The notes: generated from the letters alone by a model not told the origin. 64,000 nt of DNA from JANOMH01 sp031422295 (GCA_031422295.1 JANOQM010000033.1:43796-107795); one strand, 5' to 3'. Shown: positions 1 to 8,779, numbered from the stretch's first letter. Made by a program: numbers and translations.

Positions 1-641
1 ATCGCCAAGACCGCTTCGTAAATCGCGGAATCGACGATCTGGCCTTTGCCGGTCCGACCCCGCGCATGCAGCGCCATCAAGGCCCCAAGGCAGGCATAGG
101 TCGCGGCCAGTTCATCGCCGATAGAAATGCCCATGCGGCTGGGTTGGGTCGACGGATCACCCACGACATAGCGCAATCCGCCCATCGCCTCGCCGATCGA
201 GCCATAGCCGGCGCGCTTGGAATAAGGGCCGGTCTGGCCGAACCCTGTTACCCGGACGATAACCAGCCCCGGATTGATTTTGTGCAATTCCTCGGGGCCA
301 AGGTTCCACTTTTCCAGCGTCCCAGGTCGGAAATTTTCAATCAGGATATCAGATGTTGCTACCAGATCGCGCACCACCTGTTGGCCTTCGGGGGTGCGCA
401 GGTTCAGCGTCAGCGACTTTTTATTCCGCGCCACGACGGGCCACCACAATGATTTACCATAGGGTTTTTCGCGGCCCCATTCGCGCATCGGGTCGCCTTC
501 GCCGGGTTGTTCGATCTTGATCACTTCGGCCCCGAAATCGGCCAGAAGTTGGCCGCAAAACGGACCTGCCAGAAGCTGACCCATTTCGATCACCCGGATA
601 TCGGTCATCGGCCCCTGACGGGGTGGAACGGCAGCAACCAT
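1..641 (-). CDS. CaiB/BaiF family CoA-transferase, 3' end cut by window
   Basis: Family III CoA-transferase, which moves coenzyme A between carboxylic acids. About 213 N-terminal residues are visible and no stop occurs before the window edge. The family's N-terminal block is clear: IRVIEMGQLLAGPFCGQLL followed by DFGAEVIKIEQPGEGDPMR, then the ARNKKSLTLNLRTPEGQ region and ENFRPGTLEKWNLG. The Asp that carries the acyl intermediate in this family is probably the one in GISIGDELAA. The ATG at 641 is preceded by GGAGAGACG, a good ribosome site. It is divergent from the HMG-CoA-lyase-like gene, so the pair may activate and then cleave a branched acyl-CoA. The substrate cannot be told from sequence. 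Confidence 0.9.
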   Translation of the reverse strand, partial: MVAAVPPRQGPMTDIRVIEMGQLLAGPFCGQLLADFGAEVIKIEQPGEGDPMREWGREKPYGKSLWWPVVARNKKSLTLNLRTPEGQQVVRDLVATSDILIENFRPGTLEKWNLGPEELHKINPGLVIVRVTGFGQTGPYSKRAGYGSIGEAMGGLRYVVGDPSTQPSRMGISIGDELAATYACLGALMALHARGRTGKGQIVDSAIYEAVLA

Positions 642-659
642 CGTCTCTCCCCTAGGGGT

Positions 660-727
660 GCCAATTGTATCCATTGGCTAGCCCGAGTCGTGAATTCTTG
701 CTAAGGAAGCTACATCAATGTATGCAA
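660..727. promoter_or_regulatory. Candidate GntR operators between the divergent CoA-transferase and lyase genes
   Basis: The 110-bp divergent gap holds a 6-bp inverted repeat with a 7-bp spacer (GCCAAT-N7-ATTGGC, 660-678) whose centre reads TGTATCCA, and a related TGTATGCA at 719-726. FCD-type GntR regulators often bind TGTATAC-like palindromes, and such a regulator is encoded just downstream (1661-2320). The link is inference from motif resemblance and position. Confidence 0.4.
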
Positions 728-752
728 AAGAAAAGCCCCGGAGTCGTAAATC

Positions 753-1661
753 GTGACGGATCAGCCTAAATCCATTGAAATCATCGAAGTATCGCCCCGT
801 GACGGGATACAAAACGAGCGGACGCTGCTTTCAGTGGATACAAAACTGGCATTGATTGCCAAGGCTGTTGCCGCCGGTGCCCGCCGGATCGAAGTGACCA
901 GTTTCGTCAATCCGGCCCGGGTGCCGCAACTGGCCGATGCGGATGACCTGTGTGCCCGCTTGCCAAAGGGTGCCGCGATTTATGGTGGGCTGGCCCTGAA
1001 TATGCGTGGGTTTGAACGGGCGGTTGCGGCGCGGTTGGACGAGGTGAATTTCGTTATTGTCGCCAGTGAAACCTTTAGTCAGCGCAATCAGGGCATGTCG
1101 ACCGATCAGGGCCTTGGCCTGTGGGCCGAGGTTCAGGCGGCAGCCAAGGGACGGATTGTTGCGGGCCTGACCATTGGCGCGGCGTTTGGCTGTCCGTTCG
1201 AGGGCGAGGTGCCGCTGTCCCGGCTGATGCAGGTTGTCGAAACTGCCATGAAAAACGCGCCTGCCGAACTGGCCCTTGCCGATACCATCGGTGTGGCGAC
1301 CCCCTGCGATATCACGGAACGGGTGGGGGCCATCCGCGCGGCGTTTCCGCGGCTGCGGGTCCGGCTGCACCTGCACAACACCCGCAATACCGGGATTGCC
1401 AATGCCTGGGCCGGGATCTTGGCCGGGGCCACGGCGCTGGATGCGTCGCTGGGCGGCGTTGGTGGGTGCCCTTTCGCGCCGAAAGCCACGGGCAATATTG
1501 CGACCGAAGACCTTGTTTACATGGCGGAACGGTCTGGTATTGCGACGGGCATGGACCTGCATGCCTGCATATCTGCTGCTGAATGGCTGGAAACCCAGCT
1601 GGGCCATATCGTTCCCGGCATGGTGATGAAGGCGGGCGGTTTTCCCCCGAAAGCCGCCTGA
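753..1661 (+). CDS. Hydroxymethylglutaryl-CoA lyase family protein
   Basis: Predicted aldolase-type lyase of 302 residues, the usual bacterial length, of the class that splits HMG-CoA into acetyl-CoA and acetoacetate (leucine breakdown). The catalytic Arg-Asp near the N-terminus (EVSPRDGIQNE), the metal-binding HLHNT pair and the Cys-containing loop GGCPFAPKATGN near the C-terminus are all present, so it should be active. Start is GTG with GGAG about 12 bases upstream. Its TGA overlaps the ATG of the GntR gene by one base, so the two are translationally coupled. The neighbouring CoA-transferase suggests the real substrate may be another 3-hydroxy-3-methyl acyl-CoA rather than HMG-CoA itself. 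Confidence 0.9.
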   Translation: MTDQPKSIEIIEVSPRDGIQNERTLLSVDTKLALIAKAVAAGARRIEVTSFVNPARVPQLADADDLCARLPKGAAIYGGLALNMRGFERAVAARLDEVNFVIVASETFSQRNQGMSTDQGLGLWAEVQAAAKGRIVAGLTIGAAFGCPFEGEVPLSRLMQVVETAMKNAPAELALADTIGVATPCDITERVGAIRAAFPRLRVRLHLHNTRNTGIANAWAGILAGATALDASLGGVGGCPFAPKATGNIATEDLVYMAERSGIATGMDLHACISAAEWLETQLGHIVPGMVMKAGGFPPKAA

Positions 1662-2320
1662 TGCGCGGCGAGGATGACCGCCTGAATGCCTCTGACAGTG
1701 CGTATCATGCGTTGCGTGACGAGATTTTGTCGGGGGTGTTGAAACCAGATGATCGGCTGACCGAAGTGACCCTTGCCGACCGGTTGAACATGTCCCGCAC
1801 CCCGGTGCGTGAGGCGGTCAAACGGCTGTTGATCGAGGGGTTTCTGACCCGCGCGCCGGGCGAGGGGTTGCGGGTGACCGGGCTGGAACCCGATGAAGTG
1901 CAACAGATATTCCAGATCCGGTTGAAACTCGAAAGCTACGGTGCCCGCCGTGCCGCCGAACATGCGACCCCTGCGGAACAGGACGAACTGCACCGGCTGG
2001 CGGCGGTCATGTCGGGCCATACGCCGCCGAAAACCGATCAGGATTTCGATACGATATCGGAGGCGAATGCCGCGTTTCACCGCACCATCATGCTGGCCGC
2101 AAAGTCACCCCGGTTGGGTGCGATGATGTCGCTGGCGATCAACCTGGGCCTCGTGCTGCGGACCTACCGGATGTATGATGACCACGATATGATCCGCCAA
2201 TCGCGCCATCACCATGATATTGCCGAAGCGATTAGCGCCCGTGACCCCGATTGGGCCGAGGCCGCGATGTCATCGCATGTATTGGCCGCCGCTGCAGTGG
2301 CGCGGGCGTTCAAGGGCTAA
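1661..2320 (+). CDS. GntR family transcriptional regulator (FCD subfamily)
   Basis: A regulator of 219 residues: winged helix at about 12-75 (AYHALRDEILSGVLKPDDRL, then NMSRTPVREAVKRLLIEG, the recognition helix) and an all-helical FCD ligand domain after that, with EANAAFHRTIM and the histidine-rich SRHHHDIAEAI that bind a metal in this group. I chose the ATG at 1661 because it overlaps the lyase stop (TGATG); the upstream in-frame start would lie deep in the lyase gene. It probably controls the lyase and the divergent CoA-transferase in response to an organic acid. It ends four bases inside the convergent PHP gene. Confidence 0.93.
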   Translation: MRGEDDRLNASDSAYHALRDEILSGVLKPDDRLTEVTLADRLNMSRTPVREAVKRLLIEGFLTRAPGEGLRVTGLEPDEVQQIFQIRLKLESYGARRAAEHATPAEQDELHRLAAVMSGHTPPKTDQDFDTISEANAAFHRTIMLAAKSPRLGAMMSLAINLGLVLRTYRMYDDHDMIRQSRHHHDIAEAISARDPDWAEAAMSSHVLAAAAVARAFKG

Positions 2321-3240
2321 ATGTCCCGCCAGATCGGGTTGGACCAAGCCCGTTTGCCTGCCCGGTCGATGACTGAGATTCGCAGCCACGGCGAGTTTTC
2401 CAGCCGGTCCAGTTCGACCTGTCCCGTGGTCAACGATTGCCCGTGGATCGATTTGGCGGCCGAGGCCTGCCCCTGCACGATGATGGACGACACCGCACTG
2501 CAATCGATGGTCGCATGGCGTTTGCCGATATGAATGCCGCGCAGTTCCGGCCCCTGGCTTGAGTAGAAATCCCCGGCCTTGAGTGCGGCCAGCAGCGCGT
2601 CGGGGCTGTTTTCGGTGGCCTTGACCATGACCCAGCCGCCGAAATGGTCAGGTTCGGAAAAATGCGCATCATCGGTGGCGATCAGGTTCAGCCGTTTGCC
2701 TTCGGTCAACAGCAAATCCAACGTGTGAAATCCGTCAGGCCGGTCGCAGCCCATGGCGCAGCCGTGGTTATAGACCTCGACCGCATGGGCGCTGGTGATC
2801 GACCGTGCATCGGCCATAGTCAGCCCGGACCATTGCGGATGCGCGATGGCGACATACGCCCCGGCGGCCACGGCCCTAGCTGCCAGTTGCGGCCCGGTTT
2901 CCTGCCCGGCGACGGGCCGGAAATGCGGAGTATTGGGGGGGGTGAAGCCGGGCGGCAGGCCGACCGCAAGGATATGCCACAGATCGCCGTTTTCCATCGC
3001 CCCGGAATGCAGTTCGGCCCCCAGAATGGTGGTAAAGTCGGCGTCCCGGAACGGCAGGGTGTCGGCAATCGGATAGCTGTATAATCCGATGAAATGGTCT
3101 GTCAGGGCGATGAAATCATAGCCTTCGGCCTTGTACCGGCGGCACACTTCGGCGGGTTCCAGGATGCCGTCGGACAGGGTGGAATGGGTGTGCAGATTGC
3201 CCCGGTAGAAACGGCCGGGGGCGGTGAAACATGCGGTCAT
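2317..3240 (-). CDS. PHP-domain metal-dependent phosphoesterase-like protein
   Basis: Protein of 307 residues of the polymerase-and-histidinol-phosphatase fold. The metal-binding motifs are in order: NLHTHSTLSDG at about residue 16, ALTDHFIG, IAHPQWSGL and ATDDAHF. The C-terminal 80 residues form a separate region of unclear function. The ATG at 3240 has GGAAC upstream and starts just before the first His motif; longer frames to 3534 begin in low-complexity alanine-rich sequence that overlaps the divergent gene. The substrate is unknown; stand-alone PHP proteins of this kind act on phosphate esters. It is divergent from the PanB-like gene with 172 bp between. Confidence 0.88.
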   Translation of the reverse strand: MTACFTAPGRFYRGNLHTHSTLSDGILEPAEVCRRYKAEGYDFIALTDHFIGLYSYPIADTLPFRDADFTTILGAELHSGAMENGDLWHILAVGLPPGFTPPNTPHFRPVAGQETGPQLAARAVAAGAYVAIAHPQWSGLTMADARSITSAHAVEVYNHGCAMGCDRPDGFHTLDLLLTEGKRLNLIATDDAHFSEPDHFGGWVMVKATENSPDALLAALKAGDFYSSQGPELRGIHIGKRHATIDCSAVSSIIVQGQASAAKSIHGQSLTTGQVELDRLENSPWLRISVIDRAGKRAWSNPIWRDI

Positions 3241-3412
3241 GACGGGGTTCCTTGGGCGGCTGTTGGGCCAGTTGTGACAGCAGATCGTGGCGGTTTCCAG
3301 AGGGTCCGATGGCAGCCAGTGTGATGGGTTTCCATCATTGCCGCCTAAGTGACCTTGCGGCAGTGTCGATTTCGGGGGAACGTCGCGGCAAACCGCCATT
3401 TGGAGTAGACCC

Positions 3413-4198
3413 ATGCGCCCCACCGTCGCCGATATCCGCGCCCTCAAGGGCAAGCGGCAATTGTCCATGCTGTTTGTCGATACGCCAGACGAGGCTGCCG
3501 CTGCCGCTGCTGCGGGCATCGACATGCTGTCCATTGTGGCCCCGGTCTGGACGCCTCAGATGCGCGTGGCGGCGGGGGATTGTTTTGTGCAGGTGGGTCT
3601 GTTGGCCGGGGTCAATGCGACGCCCGAGGATTATCTACGCGCCGCCCACGCGGCGATGTTGACCGGCGGCGATTGCTGTTATTGTTCGGCCAGTTTCAGC
3701 ACGGTCAAACTGCTGGCCGATGAATGGATCCCGGTGGTGGGCCATGTCGGGCTGGTCCCGTCGCGGGCCACATGGACCGGCGGGTTCAGGGCGGTGGGCA
3801 AGACCGCAGAACAGGCGTTGATGGTTTGGGATCATGTCAGGCGGCTTGAGGATGCAGGCGCATTCGGCGCAGAGCTGGAGGTGGTGCCAGACCGTGTTGC
3901 GGCCGAAATTACCAAGCGCACCTCGCTGATCATGCTGGGCATGGGTGCTGGTCCACATGCTGATGCCCAGTATCTGTTTGCCGAGGATGTGCTGGGCTAT
4001 ACCCGGGGTCACAAGCCCCGCCATGCCAAGATTTATCGCAATTTTCGCAGCGAAATGGACCGGTTACAGGCTGAACGGATCGCCGCCTTTGCCGAATACA
4101 AGGCCGATGTCGCCAGCGGCGCTTATCCGGCGCCTGCGCATGTCGTGCCGATTGCGGATGCTGAGTTTGACGGCTTTATGAAAGGTTTGGACCGCTAG
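3413..4198 (+). CDS. PanB-like (ketopantoate hydroxymethyltransferase fold) protein, probable catalytic-site loss
   Basis: A protein of 261 residues that lines up with 3-methyl-2-oxobutanoate hydroxymethyltransferase along its length: GHVGLVPSRATWTGGF (GHLGLTPQS in PanB), ELEVVP (retaining the PanB general-base Glu), GMGAGPHADAQYLF and GHKPRHAKIYRNF, then SGAYPAPAH at the end. Three PanB positions are changed. The Mg-binding Asp of LVGDS is missing (SIVAP), the Asp of ADLPF is Gly (VGLLAG) and the Glu of KIEGG is Ser (YCSAS). So it has the fold but not the normal metal site and probably does not make ketopantoate. It sits before the heterocycle operon and overlaps the RidA gene by four bases at the 3' end. 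Confidence 0.8.
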   Translation: MRPTVADIRALKGKRQLSMLFVDTPDEAAAAAAAGIDMLSIVAPVWTPQMRVAAGDCFVQVGLLAGVNATPEDYLRAAHAAMLTGGDCCYCSASFSTVKLLADEWIPVVGHVGLVPSRATWTGGFRAVGKTAEQALMVWDHVRRLEDAGAFGAELEVVPDRVAAEITKRTSLIMLGMGAGPHADAQYLFAEDVLGYTRGHKPRHAKIYRNFRSEMDRLQAERIAAFAEYKADVASGAYPAPAHVVPIADAEFDGFMKGLDR

Positions 4199-4584
4199 GC
4201 TTTTGCCGCGGTCACCTCGACCTCGACGACAAACTCGGGTCGCGTGAACCCCGACACGATGACCAGCGTCGAGGCTGGCAGGCGGGCAACCCCTTCCAGC
4301 CACGCATCCCGCGCGGCCATGTAGCCTGCCATGTGCGCCCGGTCGGTGACATAGGCATTGATCCGGATCACATCGGCGGGGCCCATTCCGGCCTCGGCCA
4401 GTATCGCGGCGCAATTGGCGAAGCAAAGGGTCGCCTGTGCCTGTGCGCCGTCCGGAACTGATCCGTCAGCGGCCAGTGCCAATTGGCCAGAGGTGACGGC
4501 CAACCGCGCCCCGGCGGGCACCGCGACCCCATGGGCATAGCGGGCAAAAGGCGGGCTGATGGTTGGTGGGTTCAGGGTTTTCAT
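4195..4584 (-). CDS. RidA family (YjgF/YER057c/UK114) protein
   Basis: Small trimeric-type protein of 129 residues. RidA members hydrolyse reactive enamine/imine intermediates to ketones; other subfamilies act in pyrimidine and aminophenol breakdown. Visible family blocks: LAVTSGQLALAADGSVP, FANCAAILAEAGMGPADVIRINAYV, and the C-terminal EFVVEVEVTAAK. The Arg expected to bind the substrate carboxylate in true RidA (usually R at about 105) appears as GFTRPEF, which is compatible. ATG at 4584 follows GAGGA. It is convergent with the PanB-like gene and divergent from the ABC/amidohydrolase operon, so a role in detoxifying an intermediate of that pathway is possible but inferred. Confidence 0.9.
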   Translation of the reverse strand: MKTLNPPTISPPFARYAHGVAVPAGARLAVTSGQLALAADGSVPDGAQAQATLCFANCAAILAEAGMGPADVIRINAYVTDRAHMAGYMAARDAWLEGVARLPASTLVIVSGFTRPEFVVEVEVTAAKA

Positions 4585-4668
4585 CGGGTCCTCATTGCAA
4601 TTCAGTCAGTCCGTTCTGGCCCGGATTGGCGGCCATACGACCAAGTTTTGCAAGGGTCGCCTAATTCA

Positions 4669-4696
4669 TTGACGAAGATTGGCAAAGCTGTCTAAT
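4669..4696 (+). promoter_or_regulatory. Sigma70-like promoter for the heterocycle operon
   Basis: TTGACG (4669-4674), a 16-bp spacer and TCTAAT (4691-4696) lie about 110 bp before the first gene of the ABC/amidohydrolase operon. Both boxes differ from the consensus in a single position. I saw no TPP or other riboswitch core between here and the start codon. Confidence 0.5.
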
Positions 4697-4803
4697 TTTT
4701 ACGCATGACTTTCCGGCAGCAGGGGATTCTTGGCGCGACACCTCGCCAGTGCCGGGGCGAAGATTACTTTGAGTTTCAGAATCACAAAAAGGGGAGATGT
4801 CCA

Positions 4804-5811
4804 ATGATCAATCGTAACGCAATGATGACCAGTGTCGCAGCTTTGCTGGCAATGTCCGGGGCCGCGATGGCCCAAAACATGGCTGTGACCTATGGCACCA
4901 ACTGGGTCGCTCAGGCCGAACATGGCGGCTATTATCAGGCTGTTGCCGACGGCACCTATGCCGCCTGCGGGTTGGATGTGACCATTGTGCCCGGTGGCCC
5001 GCAGGTCAACAACCGCGCCTTGCTGTTGTCCGGGCAAATCGACTTTCTGATGGGTGGATCGTCGCTGGACGCGTTTACGGCGATTCAGGAAGGTGTGCCG
5101 ATCATCACCGTTGCTGCGACGTTCCAAAAGGACCCGCAGGTCATCGTCACCCATCCCGGTGCCGCCACATCCTTTGCCGAACTGGTCAATCTGGACAAGT
5201 TTCTGATCTCGGACGGCGGTGTGCTGACCTTCTGGGCCTGGATGGTGTCGGCCTATGGCTTCACCCCGGAACAGCGCGAAGTGTACACGTTCAACGCCGC
5301 CCCGCTGATCGCCAACACGACCTGGGGCATGCAGGGCTATCTGTCGTCCGAGCCGTATTTTGTTGAACAGGAGGCCGGGTTCAAACCCGATGTCTGGCTG
5401 ATCGCGGATGCGGGTTATACCGCCTATTCGACCACGATCGACACCATGGCCGATACGATTGCCAACAACCCCGAGGCGGTGAAATGCTTTGTCGATGGGT
5501 CGGCGATTGGTTGGTACAACTTTCTGTATAACGACAATGCCGCAGCGGTTGAAATGATCAAGGCCGACAACGCCGAAATGACTGACGAGGCGATTGCCTA
5601 TGCCATCGAGGTGATGAACACCAACGGGATCGCGGATTCAGGCGATGCGCTGACCCTGGGCATTGGTGCGATGACCGATGCGCGGATGGAAGACTTCTAT
5701 AACAAGATGGTCGAGGCCGGAGCCGTACCCGCAGGTCTGGACTGGAAATCAGCCTACACGCTGGATTTTGTCAATCAGGGCGTCGGGCTAGATCTGCGGC
5801 CAGCGCAGTAA
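4804..5811 (+). CDS. ABC transporter substrate-binding protein, NMT1/ThiY-SsuA type
   Basis: Periplasmic binding protein of 335 residues. A Sec signal peptide covers about 1-21 (MINRNAMMTS...GAAMAQ, cleavage after AMA). The mature part starts AVTYGTNWVAQAEHGGYYQA and contains GGPQVNNRALLLSGQIDFLMGG, the layout of NMT1/THI5-like proteins that bind pyrimidines, sulfonates, nitrate or similar small molecules. ATG at 4804 follows GGGGAGA; an upstream in-frame ATG at 4705 would put a charged stretch before the signal peptide. It is the first gene of an eight-gene operon and defines what is imported. The downstream deaminase points to a nitrogen heterocycle. Confidence 0.92.
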   Translation: MINRNAMMTSVAALLAMSGAAMAQNMAVTYGTNWVAQAEHGGYYQAVADGTYAACGLDVTIVPGGPQVNNRALLLSGQIDFLMGGSSLDAFTAIQEGVPIITVAATFQKDPQVIVTHPGAATSFAELVNLDKFLISDGGVLTFWAWMVSAYGFTPEQREVYTFNAAPLIANTTWGMQGYLSSEPYFVEQEAGFKPDVWLIADAGYTAYSTTIDTMADTIANNPEAVKCFVDGSAIGWYNFLYNDNAAAVEMIKADNAEMTDEAIAYAIEVMNTNGIADSGDALTLGIGAMTDARMEDFYNKMVEAGAVPAGLDWKSAYTLDFVNQGVGLDLRPAQ

Positions 5812-5865
5812 AGACCGGATCTTGCGGCGGGGCCTGTCTGGCCCTGCCGCAGTCGGACGAACCCC

Positions 5866-6663
5866 ATGTCACAGATGACCCATCCCGCAACACTCCCCCT
5901 TGGGCGGCGACCCAAAGTGCTGGAAATGGCTGGCATTGCCAAGGTTTTCAATGGCAATGTCACCGCCCTGAAAGGCATGTCCCTGACCGTGAACGCGGGC
6001 GATTTCGTGTCGCTGCTGGGTCCGTCCGGTTGTGGCAAGTCCACGGCATTGCGCCTGATCGCAGGGTTGATGAACCCCACGTCGGGCCGCATCATGTGGG
6101 AAGGCGGGCAGGCGTCCGGCGACATTGGTGTGGTGTTTCAGGAACCGACCCTGATGCCATGGGCGACCGTGGCGCAGAATGTCTATCTGCCGTTTCGCCT
6201 GCGCGGTCTGACCTTTGTCAAGGTCAGGGACAAGATTGACGAGGCATTGGCGCTGGTTGGCTTGGATAAATTCCCCGATGCCTATCCGCGCGAATTGTCG
6301 GGCGGTATGAAGATGCGCGTGTCCATCGCCCGCGCATTGGTGACCAATCCCCGCTTGATCCTGATGGACGAACCCTTTGCCGCACTTGATGAAATCACCC
6401 GGCAAAAGTTGAACAATGACCTCCTGGCGCTGAAATCGAAAATTGGCTGCACGGTGATTTTTGTCACCCATTCGGTGTTTGAAAGCGTGTTCCTGTCCGA
6501 CCGCATCATCGTCATGGCCGCAAGACCCGGCCGTGTGGTCGAGGAGATTACGGTCGATGCCCCCTATCCCCGCGACATGGCGTTTCGCACGTCGGCCAAT
6601 TACGCCGCCCATACCCAGGTCGTGTCAGCCGCCCTGTTGCAGGCGATAGGAGAGGTTGCATGA
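5866..6663 (+). CDS. ABC transporter ATP-binding protein, TauB/SsuB type
   Basis: Cytoplasmic ATPase of 265 residues that powers the importer. Walker A is GPSGCGKST at about residue 53, Q-loop VVFQEPTLMPW, signature LSGGM with KMRVSIARAL, Walker B LILMDEPFAALDE and the switch His in FVTHSVFES. The sequence up to about residue 18 is extra compared with the shortest family members. Separated by 54 bp from the binding protein, and its TGA overlaps the permease ATG (ATGA). It is an ordinary NitT/TauT-family subunit; the substrate is set by the binding protein and the catabolic genes behind it. Confidence 0.95.
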   Translation: MSQMTHPATLPLGRRPKVLEMAGIAKVFNGNVTALKGMSLTVNAGDFVSLLGPSGCGKSTALRLIAGLMNPTSGRIMWEGGQASGDIGVVFQEPTLMPWATVAQNVYLPFRLRGLTFVKVRDKIDEALALVGLDKFPDAYPRELSGGMKMRVSIARALVTNPRLILMDEPFAALDEITRQKLNNDLLALKSKIGCTVIFVTHSVFESVFLSDRIIVMAARPGRVVEEITVDAPYPRDMAFRTSANYAAHTQVVSAALLQAIGEVA

Positions 6664-7511
6664 GCGTCACCAATTCCCAAGAGGCGCTGTTTGACGCCGA
6701 AGAGGCCCGCCGCGCCCGCAGTCGCCAGAACGAGGCTGTGGCCCGCTGGCTGATCCCCTTGGCCGTCGTGGTGCTGACCGTGATTTTGTGGGACCAGACG
6801 GTCAAGCTGAACGATATCCCGCATTATATTCTGCCCGGCCCCGGCAGGGTGTGGGACCAATTGGTCGCGGACCGGGTATTGCTGGGGCAGGCGCTGCTGG
6901 TGACATTGCGCATCACCGTGATGGCGCTGGCGGTTGCAGTGACGGGGGGCGTGTTATTGGCGATCCTGTTCAATCAAAGCCGCTTTGCCGAACTGGTGTT
7001 TTACCCCTATGCCGTCATCCTGCAAGTCACACCCATCGTGTCCATCGCACCCCTGATCTTTATCTATGTGCAGGACCCGACCGCCCGCGTGCTGATCTGT
7101 GCCTGGATCGTGGCGTTCTTTCCGATCCTGTCCAATACCACGTTGGGCCTGAAATCGACGGACCATAACCTGCGGGATTTGTTCACGATTTACGGGGCGT
7201 CGCGCTGGCAACGGCTGATCCGGCTGCAATTGCCGTCGGCCTTGCCGTATTTTCTTGGGGGACTGCGGATTGCCGGGGGGTTGGCCCTGATCGGGGCGAT
7301 TGTCGCCGAATATGTGGTGGGCACCGGCGGGGCCGGGTCGGGGCTGGCGTTCCGGATACTTGAGGCGTCCTATCGTCTGAATATCCCCCGGATGTTTGCC
7401 GCATTGGCCTTGATTGGCGCAGTGGGCGTGGTGATCTTTGCGCTGACCGCGATCCTGTCGCATCTGCTGCTGCGCAAATGGCATGAATCGGCGATTGCAC
7501 GGGATACATGA
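6660..7511 (+). CDS. ABC transporter permease, SsuC/TauC type
   Basis: Inner-membrane permease of 283 residues with about six predicted membrane segments, the first at about 27-43 (WLIPLAVVVLTVILW). The cytoplasmic loop that contacts the ATPase reads GASRWQRLIRLQLPSALPYF, a clear EAA motif. It couples to the ATPase upstream and the amidohydrolase downstream by four-base ATGA overlaps, so importer and first enzyme are made together. N-terminal 25 residues are hydrophilic and rich in Arg and Ala. Confidence 0.94.
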   Translation: MSVTNSQEALFDAEEARRARSRQNEAVARWLIPLAVVVLTVILWDQTVKLNDIPHYILPGPGRVWDQLVADRVLLGQALLVTLRITVMALAVAVTGGVLLAILFNQSRFAELVFYPYAVILQVTPIVSIAPLIFIYVQDPTARVLICAWIVAFFPILSNTTLGLKSTDHNLRDLFTIYGASRWQRLIRLQLPSALPYFLGGLRIAGGLALIGAIVAEYVVGTGGAGSGLAFRILEASYRLNIPRMFAALALIGAVGVVIFALTAILSHLLLRKWHESAIARDT

Positions 7512-8779
7512 TGGATTTTGCGACCCTGCCCGCTGGCCCCCTGCGCCTTGCCAATCTGACCCTGCCGGCCTGTCTGGCGGGGCAGGACGGTGATCTGGTC
7601 CGGGGCGATCTGTGTATTGAGGGCGGCAGGATCGTTGCTGATGTGGCAGGGCCGGTGGTGAATATGAAGGGCGCGATGGTATTTCCCGCCTTTACCGACA
7701 TGCACACCCATCTGGACAAAGGCCATATCTGGCCCCGGTCGCCTAACCCGGATGGCACCTTTATGGGGGCGCTGACGGCAGTGCGGGGCGATACCGTTGG
7801 GCGCTGGACCGCAGAGGATATTCGCCAGCGGGCTGATTTCGCCCTGCGCTGCGCCTATGCCCATGGGACGGCGGCGATCCGGACGCATCTGGACTCTACC
7901 CCGCCGCAGGATGCAATTTCATGGCCAGTCTTTGCAGAGTTGCGGGAGAAATGGGCGGGCAAGATCGACCTGCAAGCCGCCTGCCTGATCGGCTGTGAGG
8001 GGTTTTCGACCGCAGGCGATTTTGCCCGAACTGCGGATATCGTGGCGGAACACGGCGGCGTGTTGGGCATGGTGACCTATCCGGTGCCAGATATCACCGA
8101 CCGCATCGCTGGCTTCTTTGACATGGCCGCCGCGCGGGGGCTGTCCGCCGATTTCCATGTGGACGAGACGCTGGATACCGGCAGCAATACCCTGCGCCAG
8201 ATTGCCTTGGCGGTGCTGGAAACCGGCTATGACGCCCCCGTGGTCGTCGGCCATTGCTGTTCGGTATCCGCGATGGACGAGGCCACCGCGATGGCGACGC
8301 TGGACCTTGTGGCCCGTGCCGGTCTGAACGTGGTCAGCCTGCCAATGTGTAACCTGTATCTGCAAGACCGCCACGCCGGACGCACCCCCCGGATGCGCGG
8401 GATTACATTGGTCCACGAGATGCAGGCGCGCGGGATCAATGTCAGCTTTGCCTCTGACAATACGCGCGACCCGTTTTATGCCTACGGTGATCTGGATATG
8501 GTCGAGGTGATGCGCGAGGCTGTGCGCCTAAGCCATCTGGACCATTCCGGGCACGACTGGCCACGGGCGTTTACAGCGAACCCGCGCATGGCCATGGGGC
8601 TGGAACCGCGCGACCTTGCTGTTGGAGACCCTGCCGATCTGGTGATCTTCAAAGCCCGTTCATGGACGGAACTTTTGTCGCGGCCCCAGGCCGACCGGAT
8701 CGTGTTACGCCATGGCAGACAGATTGACCGGACGCTGCCGGACTATGCCGAACTTGATCATTTGATGAGGCCCACATGA
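7508..8779 (+). CDS. Cytosine-deaminase-like amidohydrolase
   Basis: Metal-dependent hydrolase of 423 residues of the CodA branch of the amidohydrolase superfamily. It keeps the set of residues that CodA uses: HTHLD near residue 61 (two His ligands), FHVDE (His ligand and the catalytic Glu), GHCCSV (substrate His) and FASDN (the last Asp ligand), followed by the CodA-like DPFYAYGDLDMVEVM. CodA proper deaminates cytosine; relatives act on creatinine, isoguanine, 5-methylcytosine and s-triazines. The operon context, with FAD and NAD(P)H enzymes and a creatininase-family hydrolase, suggests a different N-heterocycle. ATGA overlaps at both ends. Confidence 0.88.
   Translation: MMDFATLPAGPLRLANLTLPACLAGQDGDLVRGDLCIEGGRIVADVAGPVVNMKGAMVFPAFTDMHTHLDKGHIWPRSPNPDGTFMGALTAVRGDTVGRWTAEDIRQRADFALRCAYAHGTAAIRTHLDSTPPQDAISWPVFAELREKWAGKIDLQAACLIGCEGFSTAGDFARTADIVAEHGGVLGMVTYPVPDITDRIAGFFDMAAARGLSADFHVDETLDTGSNTLRQIALAVLETGYDAPVVVGHCCSVSAMDEATAMATLDLVARAGLNVVSLPMCNLYLQDRHAGRTPRMRGITLVHEMQARGINVSFASDNTRDPFYAYGDLDMVEVMREAVRLSHLDHSGHDWPRAFTANPRMAMGLEPRDLAVGDPADLVIFKARSWTELLSRPQADRIVLRHGRQIDRTLPDYAELDHLMRPT

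Noticed and set aside
831..1607. Long antisense frame over the HMG-CoA-lyase-like gene
   Set aside because: It is a GC-driven shadow with no domain motif, opposite a clear enzyme.
4585..4803. TPP riboswitch upstream of the ThiY-like binding protein
   Set aside because: The conserved CUGAGA core and its partner are absent; the leader has only a sigma70-like promoter.
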